Shown here piece by piece: positions 39,512-49,901 of a stretch of 64,000 nucleotides of DNA (within the stretch, counting starts at the first letter, position 1; every line of letters starts with the position of its first letter). The notes beneath the pieces were generated by a model, which was given only the letters and a program-made list of their open reading frames with translations, did no database searches and was not told the origin of the DNA. The translations under genes were made by a program, and so were the position numbers. The stretch is from Utricularia gibba (Eukaryota; Streptophyta; Magnoliopsida; Lamiales; Lentibulariaceae): assembly GCA_002189035.1 (NCBI GenBank), contig NEEC01000002.1, forward strand, positions 868,001 through 932,000, written 5' to 3'.

Positions 39512-41608
39512 ATTAATCAATAAATATTAAAATCTAATGTTCCCCCCTATCCTTTTTCCTCCTCAATGTGCTCAAAAGCTGATGTTGATCTGGTAGCATG
39601 TACTGTCTTTTATCAACAAATAAGAAAAAAAAACAAAAAATCTAGGTTATTATTATAATAATGATATTTTATATATATCTTTTTATTTTCATTTAAAAAA
39701 GTAAAAAAATGAATGGGTGAGTGGTGAAATAATGGCTCGTGACATCCCTAGCCCCGGTCGCTATCTGCCTACGTGGTCCACATTAGCCGAAAAAAGGAAG
39801 AAGTTATTTAAATCGGGAGGGAGACGTGTCTAGAACGCAAGAACGTGTTTAATACATTATATAACATAAGGTATCTAACCATAGCAAACACGCCTCCAAT
39901 CACGAAACCCCCCAATTCAACATGAATTTAAATTATACATACATTTTTTTATTAGAGGATAGTCAATTTATCATATTTAAAGAGTGTTTTGGAAAATTTT
40001 TATAACCTATTTCGATTTTTTAGAAGTAAAAATAATTTTGTTTTAAAACAATTTTAATTGTAAAAATATTTTTATCAAAAACATTTTTAAAATTATAAAT
40101 ATAAAAGTTATTTTTAGAAAAATAAGAAGTTTTTTACTTTTACTTTTTATTTATATATTTTAAAAATAAAAATAGTTTTCAAAAAATTTCCAGAACACTG
40201 ATTTATACTTTTTATTGTTGTTCTTTTATGTTTGTGAATGTTAAGGATGGATATAGGGATTTTTGTACGATTATGGGACTGTTATGTGCATATAATTAAT
40301 TGAACTGATTGTTTTTTAATTTTAAAAATTCTAATCATAGTAAAATTAGAAATTCATATTTATGATTAACTTTATAAAATATTAAATTTTTGAATACCTG
40401 TTTTATTTATCATAGATAGATTAAACTTCAAATAAATATAAATATATTTTTACAATCTTTAAAATAGTTCTATTCACATAATCTTAAAACAAATTGTATT
40501 CTAGATAATCTGAAGTACAAATTCAAATTATATAACAAGTCCTACGTATATTTAATCATTTATTAAATTAATGATGATTCAATCGATATTTTAAAAAAAG
40601 ACTGACCCCGGGTCCACAAGAGGGGTTGGTGGGGGTCATGGCCCCCAAAAGTCAGGGATTTATTTTGTTAATTTTTGATTTTATTTATTGAAGGTTTTGG
40701 GTAAAACCGTAAAATGTGGGGATGTGTCCAAATGGGGATTGGGATGGGGATGGGGCGAGGGGGCCTATGAAAGCGGGTTTGTGAAACCATGGGTCAGGTC
40801 AGGTGTACATCAAAACCGCAACTTTTGATTGTATTGATGTAAGATGGGGGAGTGGTGCCGTGGTGGACTGGGTTTTTATAAAAGTAACCACACTTCATTT
40901 ATTTATTACACATTAAACCTAAATCATTATACATAGATTCGGTAATTTTATGATACACTCAAATGACAGTGGCTATTTTTCTAGATTACGCATGTGTGGA
41001 CATGAAGACCAGAACAGAGGGTTTTTTTGAAAAATACCTACTGTGATTTGAGGGTATGAAAAATATATCTACCATGTGTGTATTTTTTTTGTACGTGATG
41101 TGTGTGATATAAATGGAGTTACTAGATACTCTCATCGCCGCCATGTCCGTTTCCGGACAACTGACCCAACCAGCAACCACCCTTTCCCTTTCAGCTTCTC
41201 ATGTGTTATGGACACCCTGTCTTCCTTCAAACCGCTTCTACACTAAACCCGTGTGCCTTCCTTCCCAACTCTGCACTCGTTCAGCAGTAGAAGACGAGCG
41301 CCCGTGGAATGTAATCCCAACTCTCAACTGCCCACCACCACCACGAGGCAACTTTAGTAAATGATGCAATACAATTGCTTCTTTAAAAACTAATGTTCAT
41401 TCATAGAATATGGAAAGCATGTATAATGGATATACGTTGTTCGTTCACTGTGATAAAGTCGATCATAATAACTAGAGTTGCAGTAACAAATGAATAATTC
41501 GTGTTTGATTCGAATAGAATCATTTATTTTTGTTTGTAATATAAATGATTGAATATAAATAAAATTCATATTCAATTACTTATTTAATAAACAAACTCAA
41601 AAGAGATT
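39512..41608. other. Intergenic region upstream of the solo LTR
   Basis: AT-rich at 39900-40600; 40600-40860 is G-rich with GGGGATGGG-like runs. A short open frame at 41113-41364 (83 codons, with serine/threonine and proline near the end) is unrecognised and has no visible partner exon, so I do not call it. No gene supported. Confidence 0.5.
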
Positions 41609-42137
41609 TGTTAAGGGTGGAAATCGGTCTCCGAGTTGGGGCCGATTTTTGGGTTATAAATGCGACCGGAAATATTGTGCCTTGTTATGCTTTTTGGTGA
41701 TTTGTTCGATATGATCGAAAGAAATAAGGGCATATAGAGGTTTTTATGTGAAAATCGCCGTAAGACGGAAAAAACCATGAAGCTGTTGGAGCTCGTCGGA
41801 AAAATTCCTTACTAGATGGAGGTGGTGAAGTAAGATACAGGTTGGGAGACTTAGGGTCGAACTCTTTTTCCTTCGGATCTTATCCTATTTATAGGTGAAG
41901 TCGATCTGGCCGAATCCTCACTTCTGCAAGTATTAGTTATTTTTGTGTCTGCTATAAGATCTCGCTTTTCAGATATCGGCCGTCTGCCATAATTTGACTG
42001 TTTTTCAGACTGTGTCATATGACCACCAATGTTAAATTTCGAACAAATATCGGTCTGTCGACTGACTCTATCCTATCAGGACTCTTTTTAGCAGCTTTTC
42101 AGAAGCCGATTATCTTCAGTCGATTTATACCCCATCA
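41609..42137 (+). mobile_element. Solo LTR of a retrotransposon (529 bp)
   Basis: Starts TGTTAAGGGTGG and ends ATACCCCATCA, so it has TG...CA ends with a short imperfect terminal inverted repeat (TGTTAAGGGT and TGATGGGGT). It is bracketed by the 5-bp direct repeat AGATT at 41604-41608 and 42138-42142, the size expected of an integrase target duplication. Inside, CCTATTTATAGG at about 41884-41895 resembles an LTR TATA region. No internal retroviral-type coding region or second LTR is nearby, so it is a solo LTR left by recombination. It ends 293 bp before the STR10 start codon and is therefore part of that gene's upstream region. Confidence 0.8.
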
Positions 42138-42430
42138 AGATTGGTGTTTCATTGTATTTGATTTGAATCGATTGTAATATTAATATCTTATCAAAATTTA
42201 GTATTTTGATGTTAAAATACGAAATTAAAGCAAAGGTGGAAATTGGATTGAGTCTATTTTTTCTAGTAGGAAACCCTAGCAACGGTCCTCCGCCGCTACG
42301 GGGGAGAACGGCACTGAGTAGTGGGCCTTGAGTTTGGGCTGATTCTGATTCCTACAAACACCATCAGGATGACGAGCTGGAGATAAGGCCACCATCTCAG
42401 CCTTTCAAATCTGGAGTTCACAAGCTTCTC

Positions 42431-43130
42431 ATGGCGATTCTGCTCAAGCCTCAAGCTCCAATCCCCCACCTTGCACCTCCACAACGGAGAAGACAACGGC
42501 AGTCACATTCGGCGAGAGTGGAAGCCGCGATAGGACGGAATCTGATCGAATCAGGTGCCGTGAAGCCCATTTTAACGAGGGACGCAGCTTCAGCGATGGA
42601 GTCGGAGGGATACAGATTACTGGACGTGAGGCCGGAGTGGGAGAGGGAGAAGGCACGTGTTCCGGGGTCGATGCACGTGCCATTGTTCGTGGAAGACAAG
42701 GATAACGGGCCATTGACGCTTCTCAAGAAATGGGTGCATTTTGGGTACATTGGCCTGTGGACTGGGCAGTACTTTACGAGCATCAATCCTCTGTTCATGC
42801 GCCAGGTTGAAGATTTGGTTCCCCACAAAGACTCAAAGCTCCTCGTTGCCTGTGGTGATGGGTTAAGGTATGTGCACAGGATCCAGTTTCCCATCTTGGT
42901 CGCTGTTCTCAATGCATTTCTGTGCTGAATGAAGGTCCATGAAGGCTGCTGCTGAGCTGCACGAAGGAGGATACAGCAACTTGGGTTGGTTAGTTGGAGG
43001 CTTCAACAGGTCAAAAGATGGACATTTTCCAGTAGTTGAAGGTGTGGAAAAGTTGCAGTACGCTTCAGTTGGTGGTGTCTCTTACTATTTCCTGAAATTG
43101 CTGCTCATAGTACAAGCGGTTGGGAAGTAA
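42431..43130 (+). CDS. STR10: Rhodanese-like domain protein 10-like, chloroplast
   Basis: Two exons, 42431-42867 and 42935-43130, joined as TTA AG|G TCC (210 residues). The N terminus MAILLKPQAPIPHL followed by Arg/Gln/Ser-rich sequence fits a plastid transit peptide. The rhodanese-like domain shows the CH2A-type LDVRPEWEREKARVPG, then HVPLFVEDKDNGPLTLLKKW, and the active-loop Cys in VACGDGLR. GYSNLGWLVGGFNRS and the C-terminal GGVSYYFLKLLLIV (membrane-like) match the Arabidopsis STR10 pattern as I recall it. The donor is AAG|GTATGT and the acceptor TGAAG. The substrate is unknown; such domains transfer sulfur or serve as scaffolds. It converges with the RING gene, 172 bp apart. The solo LTR lies just upstream. 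Confidence 0.93.
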
Positions 43131-43302
43131 AACTTCCCATCCAATACAAACTGGGTGTTGGCACATTTTCATGTACAAGACTATAAGAGATAATTCCTCA
43201 ACAAAAGATGTTCATGTGGGAGGAGGATATCCTTCACGTTTGTGTGATTTGGGCAGGGTATGAGCTTGAATGACTTACCGTCACAGAAAAACCTGGGGTT
43301 GG

Positions 43303-45948
43303 TCACACGGTGTATATCCTTCTCACTCTTTTTGTGCTTCGCCGGCATATTGGACAGGCAGCAGAAGTTTCAGCAATCCTGTACATGATCATGTTTGAGT
43401 ACCAGCTTTTTTCAGATGAGATGACTGAATTGGGAGTTTTACCTTGTTGCACACCCAAAGCAAGCAACGCAATGTCCACATGGAATGAAGAACGAATCTT
43501 TACGAGCATCGAAGCAGATTGCACAAAGAGGCAGGTCACGGCGGTCGTCGTTTGCCGAATTTGCACCAGCTTGCGAGTTATCAGGGTGCTGCTCTTCATC
43601 ATCAGAGAGAGAGTCAGAGGAGGAGCTCCGGCACAAAGAACCTCCATCTTTGTGTGGGAGCAAAGGATTTCGCTCGGCTCCAACTTCTACTGGCTCATCT
43701 CTTTGTGCAGATTGGTCTCTACGCCAAAAGCGGTTCAGAAGCAAGTTAATGAGCTGAAGGAGAGCAGTGACTCCACCTACATGTCCAAGAATTTGAAAAC
43801 TTTAGAGGCGGTTGCATGATTTTCGTTTGTAACTTCCATGAAAATTACCTGCACCAACCAAATATGCAAGCCATCTATGTCCATATGAAATTTTAATGTT
43901 CCATCGATCCACCCCATACCCTGCAGATATCAGTGACATCACGCCAGCATACTTTTTACTTGAGTAACATTGAAGTTCATCTGAATTGACAATATGAATC
44001 TCACTAGAGGGACTGCTTACAGGCATTCGACCAGGAGTAGTGATAACAACAGAAGTTTGGCCAGACAATAGCAGGTCAAGAGTGCATTCGCTTTCGGTGG
44101 GCATACAGTTGTAATATGAATCCTTTGTATTGTGAAGTAAAGCCTTAATACTGGCGTTCAAACACACCTGCCTAACATAAGAATATGAGAAAGTAACCAA
44201 TGGACCAGGGAATCAACATGATGAAAATAAAGAATACTCAATACTCTGCAGCACTTGCCTGGGCAACTTCATTATTCAAGTTACCCACAGCAACAAAATA
44301 TGAAGAAGACTCAAAGATATCTTGTTGTCTAGCACCATTTCCTGAGAAGCATGAAGCAAGTTACACGGAAAGGAAAAGCCAGAAACATAGAATGAAGTTA
44401 TCTTTGTTCAGCCTCACCATGGATTTTATACCAGGCAAAGGTTCCGAATGCATTTGATGGATCCTCAAGCCACATGGCAAGACTTTGGTCCCCTGCAGAC
44501 ATAAATTACAAAACATAGAGTTTCTCAGCAATATTGATCAATCCAGCTTATCCCTCTAACCTCTACATTCTTGCTAATGAAAACCAGCATCAGAATTTTT
44601 TAAAATAGCTAACCAATCCGTATAGCATACAGGCAGAAATTGCAGTTTAACGAGTCCCATCCAGGATGGTTTTGCACACCAGTTAAAGGAAAAAAAAAAT
44701 CATAGGGTAGAACAAACATAAGCAATTCACCTTCTGCAATAGCAAGAACTAGAGAAGACGCATGTAGAGAGTCGACAGAATATGATATATTCAGTTGAGA
44801 TCCTTTATTCAAGTAGTACCGCCACTCCTGAAAATTTGAAATCGCCCAAAGAAGAACTTTTTACAGGTTATGCCGGCGATAACATCTGCACCTCAAACTT
44901 ATCACAAAAAGAGCAGTAACCTCCCATTAAACCAGTTACTAAGATCTGTAAAAATTGATGGAATCGGCAAATCAAGAACACTGATCTGATATCCTAAAAG
45001 GGGTACTAAATAAAAAACATCTTAAACCCAGATATGATAACATAAGAATGATGCCACAATACTTAATGTTCACCTTGTGGGTGCCTCCTGGAAATGTGAC
45101 ATTGTGAAATTCAGACCACAAAACCAGAACATCAAGAGGTGGAGTTTTGTCGAATCCATACATCACCAAACCTCTGGATGCATCTAACTGTTCAACCTGT
45201 TAAAAAACTACTGAACTCAGAGTGCGTTGAAATTGCAAAAAGAACTCCACGCAAACGTGAAAATGCAAACCCCACAACAGGAAATACACCAAGGTTAGGT
45301 ACCTTTATAGACTCCACCAAGAATCGATTGGGATTAATCAGAATTGATGTATTAGGCCCGAGCTGGAGAATGTTCGAGGAATAGACCCCGAAAGCTAGAG
45401 ATATAGCAACTGAAAAGTATTGTGGAACAGCATTAGCCAACCTTCTTCTTGAAGAAACTCAAATTTATAAAGTACGAACTTCATCAACAGAGTTCCCAAA
45501 TATCAAAGGAAATTCTTCTCCAGAAGCATAAACTGAAATCCGCAAAACCGACAAATCCAAAATTTCCCAGAATCTTTCCAACAACGTCAGACATCCTCCA
45601 TTCACCGTGTAATCCTTGGGAAATTTAATAACAGGATCTCAACGAACAGGCAATATAATCTCATTTACCGAAACATGAGAACGTGAAAGAAACCACAAAG
45701 CACGACTTTGCATCATCCCGACCCCCAGAGGAACCTCCCTCCCGCGTTACGTATTCTTCATCATTCGTGCTTCCGAAACGCTCTCCGATGCGTCCAGCTG
45801 GAGAAAATCTCGGAAATCTATTCGGGAACGGCCTCGGAGGCGAGTCGAGTACGCTATCCACAGCCGACCCAGACGCCTCACCGAAAGTCCCCGCACCCGA
45901 AAATCTGTTCGGGAACGGCCTTGGAGGCGAGTCAACTTCAGTATCCAT
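43303..45948 (-). CDS. Membrane RING-type E3 ubiquitin ligase, APD type
   Basis: Nine exons: 45948-45669, 45409-45303, 45196-45074, 44827-44731, 44492-44418, 44341-44259, 44167-43849, 43776-43443, 43378-43303. They add up to 497 residues in phase. A first membrane segment ([18 protein letters not shown]) spans the exon 1/2 junction. The lumenal part has [37 protein letters not shown] and [10 protein letters not shown] second segment [18 protein letters not shown] follows. The cytosolic C terminus has a C3HC4 RING ([30 protein letters not shown]) and ends RRIYTV. This is the layout of ABERRANT POLLEN DEVELOPMENT ligases. Intron 6 uses a GC donor, CAG|GCAAGT. Exon 1 encodes a repeated [11 protein letters not shown] 29 residues apart. 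The gene diverges from the LMBR1-like gene, with 516 bp between the start codons. Confidence 0.92.
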
Positions 45949-46464
45949 CGCTGACCAAGACGCCTCGTCGCCGGAGTTCTCCCTAAAATCCGTTGCCCCC
46001 TGTAGCCTACAGCCGTATAAACCGGAGACAAACGAAGAACAAAGGCTCCGCCTTTACGGGCTAGAAATCGAATGCTTCTTGAGGAACAAGCCATTGGATG
46101 ATTAATAAATAATTAATATTCTAATATTAATAAATTATAAATTATTAAATGGAAATTATAATGAACTAAAACATATTTATTAATATCTTTGAGGGCATTA
46201 TTGTCTATGCACATCACCGCAACGGTTATCCATGCCAACTGTTCTTTGAGGGTATAATCGTCTATTCACATAGACAACAACGGGTGCCTTCACCATTTCC
46301 TGCCCGCTCCGAACGCGTCTTGGTAAAAATAGCAGACGACGGGATTCTCAGATCTACTTCTCCGGGTCTCAGATTTGGCTTTCTGAATGAGGCTAAACCC
46401 TAGTTTTTGAGAGCATTTTGATCGGAATCAGGGGAGGCGAGGGGGCTTCCCTCATTTTGCTGCC
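45949..46464. promoter_or_regulatory. Shared divergent promoter region of the APD and LMBR1-like genes
   Basis: 516 bp between two outward-reading start codons. 46105-46190 is AT-rich; 46190-46300 contains two similar pieces (GAGGGCATTATTGTCTATGC and GAGGGTATAATCGTCTATTC) about 60 bp apart. No clear TATA box for the LMBR1 side was seen. Confidence 0.5.
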
Positions 46465-49417
46465 ATGGGGGATTTTAATTTGGCGCTGCTCATCGTGGCG
46501 ATAATTGTTTGCGTCCTAGTTTTCATTTTCAACGTCTACCTTCTTGTCAATTATCAGCATCCGGATGACGTGAATCAGGCTTATTTTCCGAAGTTCGTCG
46601 TGGTTTTGGGGCTCTCGATTGCTGCCATCTCGATTCTCATGCTTCCTGCTGATGTGGCTAACCGGCAGGCCTGTCGCAATTCGCTCTACAACGGCGCGTG
46701 TAGGCTCACCCTGCCCATGAAGGATTTGTGGCTAGCCGTTTACATTGCCGACGCGGTGCTCGTTTTCTTCGTCATTCCTTTTGCAATGTTTTATTACGAA
46801 GGCGACCTGGACAAGTGTGTTCCTTTCTTTAAAAAAGCCTGGTCTTTCTTGCGTTTTTTGGTAGGCTTATCTCGTCTTGAGTTTCTGACCTTTTAATGGG
46901 CTTCTAGGAGTGTTATGAAGAGGGTGAGGAGTGCTTTAGCGTGGGTGATTGCGACTGCTGTCGTTTGCGCGCTTATTTTGGGAATTTTGTACGGTAATTA
47001 ATTTTGCAGTTGCTTTGGTGGTCTCGGTTTCGCGTAGGTTACTTCATCCTATTACTGTACATTTGCTGCAACTATTTTTTATGGCTTGTGTTAAAGGGCT
47101 CGTGGGGTATGTGGATTTCACTGTTACGCATCTCTCTTCAACCACTGCGTCCTTTCCACAGTCTTGGGATTTTTCCCGCAGCCAGCCATGCATTGGAAGT
47201 GGATCGTTTCAGGTCAATGAAGATTGAGTTTTTCTGTGTAATGTTGTGAGTTCAGCTGACAAATTCTCAACTTGTACGCCCTTGTCCAATTTTCAGTGCT
47301 CTGCACATTCTGTTAATGCCTCCGCTGAGACAACATGGACTATGCGCACAACTTTCCCAGAATATGTCGTTGCGTTAGCTACTATTGTTGGATCGGTGCT
47401 GTTTACCGTATGCTCTCTCTCTCCCCCCTTTTTGTCACTGTTCCCTGGTGTTAGCATACACAGCAGTTTGCTAAGTAGATACTCCGCATCATCATATGAC
47501 ATTGGAAATCTTTTGTGGAAATATTATATTTCTGGCTTTTAAATTTCAGCCATGTAGCTTTTTTATGGATACAGCATCTATTCTATTCTGAAAACTGATG
47601 TTTTTTTCTTTTGTTTGGGGGGGATTCTGCAAGCTGATGTTTTGGTTTCTCAACTCTTTAGATATTTGGGGGTATTGGAATTGCGTCCCTTCCACTGGGA
47701 CTGATATTTTCATTTGTTCGCCGGCCAAAGGCTGTTATCACTCGATCCCAGTATATCCGGGTATTACTCTCTTTTGTGCTATTCTCTACTGTTAAATCCA
47801 AATTTGACCGTGTTTAGGCTTATATCCTTGTATTAATACAGGAAGCCACTGAACTTGGAAAAAAAGCGAAAGAACTAAAAAAAACAGCTGATGCACTTCA
47901 CCAGGAAGAAAGAAGTGGAAACAAGGGAAGGAAATGGCGTAAAAATGTGAAAGCTGTTGAGAAGGTAGAATTGTAACAATCCCCCTTTTTTCCTTATTAG
48001 AATTGCTGTTGCTCCGATCACTTTCTTTGATGTTTTGACAATGAAGTTATTCGATTTCTTGTGTCTTTAGGAACTACTTCTGCTGGAAGACGATGTGAAG
48101 GCATTGGAGGAGATGTATCCTCAAGGTGAAAAGGTGATATTGCTGAGCTAATACATCTCGAAAGTTTTATTTTTATATTTAATTTCCTCTGCATTACTAT
48201 ATGGAGCACCAGCTCCCGCATGATTCAGACTGTCCTGGAAGTAGGGTTAGTTGAAACAAAGTAGTAATCACGTTTTTTTTTAACACTTCAGGCTGAGACA
48301 ACATGGGCTCTTACGGTCCTTGGGTATCTAGCTAAACTGGTGCTAGGAGTTTTGGGGTATGTTCTTTTTCGATTTTTCCATTACCTTGTCAACACAATTC
48401 GTGTATGTGAGTTAATGTATCTTCTGTGCAGGTTAATCGTTTCTGTGGCTTGGGTTGCTCATATCATAATATATTTGCTTATCAGTCCTCCTCTTTCTCC
48501 ATTTCTTAATGAGGTCTTCATCACACTGGATGACGTCTGGGGTAGATGAAATTTCCTTTCATGCTATTATTCACGCATGCTAGAGCTCGAGAATTTCTCA
48601 TTAACCTGGAAATTCTACCAACATTTTGTTCATTATTTTTTCGGGCATGGTTCTCTCCCAGGCCTTTTGGGAACAGCGGCATTTGCATTCTTCTGCTTCT
48701 ACTTGTTGATTGCTGTTGTTGCTGGTGCAACAATGCTGGGTCTAAAATTGGTTTTTATCACAATCCATCCTATGAAGTATGCTTTTACTACTTTTGTCTA
48801 TCATATATCTGAATATAATACCTGATATTGTCAGTGGAGTTTGATGCTTAATGTGCCAGAAGTTTATTCTTGTCTGTAGATGGGGAGCTACACTTATGAA
48901 CTCGTTTCTTTTCAATGTTGGTCTGATACTTCTGTGCTCAATAAGGTAGCGGTCCTGAACGCATGTGGTTTCAGTGCACGTGTTTTATTATCATGCTTAC
49001 ATAGTCGATTTTCTTTTGTGGTGGTGCAGTGTTATACAGTTTTGTGCTACGGCTTTTGCATATTATTCCCAGGCAACTGCAGCGCAAGAAATATTTGGCC
49101 ACACTTTGCAGTCCCTCCGTGGAATCAAATATCTATACAGGTCAGCATCTTGTTCTTTTTCTAATGTGTTATTATCATCAGTTCTAGTATTCTGTGTCAC
49201 TCTGATATCGTCTTTTCAGGTATAATGTCTTCCAAATCGGGTTCGTCATTCTTGCGGGCCTTACGTTTGTGTACTATGCAGCCTTCGTAAGTTTTCTCTC
49301 AGTACGCACTTTCTACAATTTTCCCATCGCGACACCATGATCCCACCTCATATTATGGCACAACCGCAGGGATGGAGGAGGAAAAAGATAAGAGGAAGGC
49401 TCCAAGTTTCATCTTGA
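46465..49417 (+). CDS. LMBR1-like (LIMR family) multi-spanning membrane protein
   Basis: Fourteen exons: 46465-46814, 46908-46993, 47097-47212, 47297-47407, 47662-47760, 47842-47964, 48071-48133, 48292-48356, 48432-48541, 48662-48776, 48880-48945, 49030-49140, 49220-49286, 49370-49417. They give 509 residues, the standard plant length. The N terminus [20 protein letters not shown] is typical. Nine or so membrane helices flank a charged cytosolic loop ([36 protein letters not shown]) in exons 6-7. The conserved extracellular piece is [10 protein letters not shown] and [18 protein letters not shown]. The C terminus has [20 protein letters not shown] and a basic tail ending LQVSS. Exon 1 uses donor GACAA|GTGTGT, which restores the expected DKSV junction. 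Function in plants is poorly known; animal relatives are lipocalin receptors and cobalamin transport helpers. Confidence 0.95.
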
Positions 49418-49901
49418 ACATACTACCCTCAGCGTACCTAACTGATTCACATTCTGGCTACACGATTTGATTCCTTTTCCTGAGGAAATGCGCACATGGG
49501 ATTATCAGTTGTATTCGTGCTGTGGGATGTGATGATGGTGCATATTCTTCTCCCCATTCTCCAGTCTGGTGTGTATAACGTCTGACAATGTTGTAAGAGA
49601 AGCTTTTGTGTACTTTTCTCGAATGTATGTGCATTGAGTTATGCGTTGTCGGCTTCAGGATTGTTTCTGTTGGTTATTTCATGAGAAGAATATGTGCTGT
49701 TGAGTTTTCGGGATTCGCCGGTTGTCCGAAGCATGGAAGGATATGAATGAGGACGAATGGCTCCTTATTTCAGTTTGGTCCGGGTCGGGTTCTGAATCGG
49801 TTAGAGCCCGTAACGGTCAAACCCGTTTTTTTCTAAAAAAAGAATGGATATTTCATTGGCACCAAGAGTCAAAAAGAAATATAAAACTAGAAACCTGATA
49901 A

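Noticed and set aside
41113-41364. 83-codon frame upstream of the solo LTR
   Set aside because: Starts with a plausible ATG but has no family match and no in-phase second exon; not enough to call.
45683-46105. A 140-codon plus-strand open frame opposite APD exon 1
   Set aside because: Its apparent repeats are the complement of the repeated APD exon 1. The minus-strand exon splices in phase into a complete APD-type protein, so this is a shadow.
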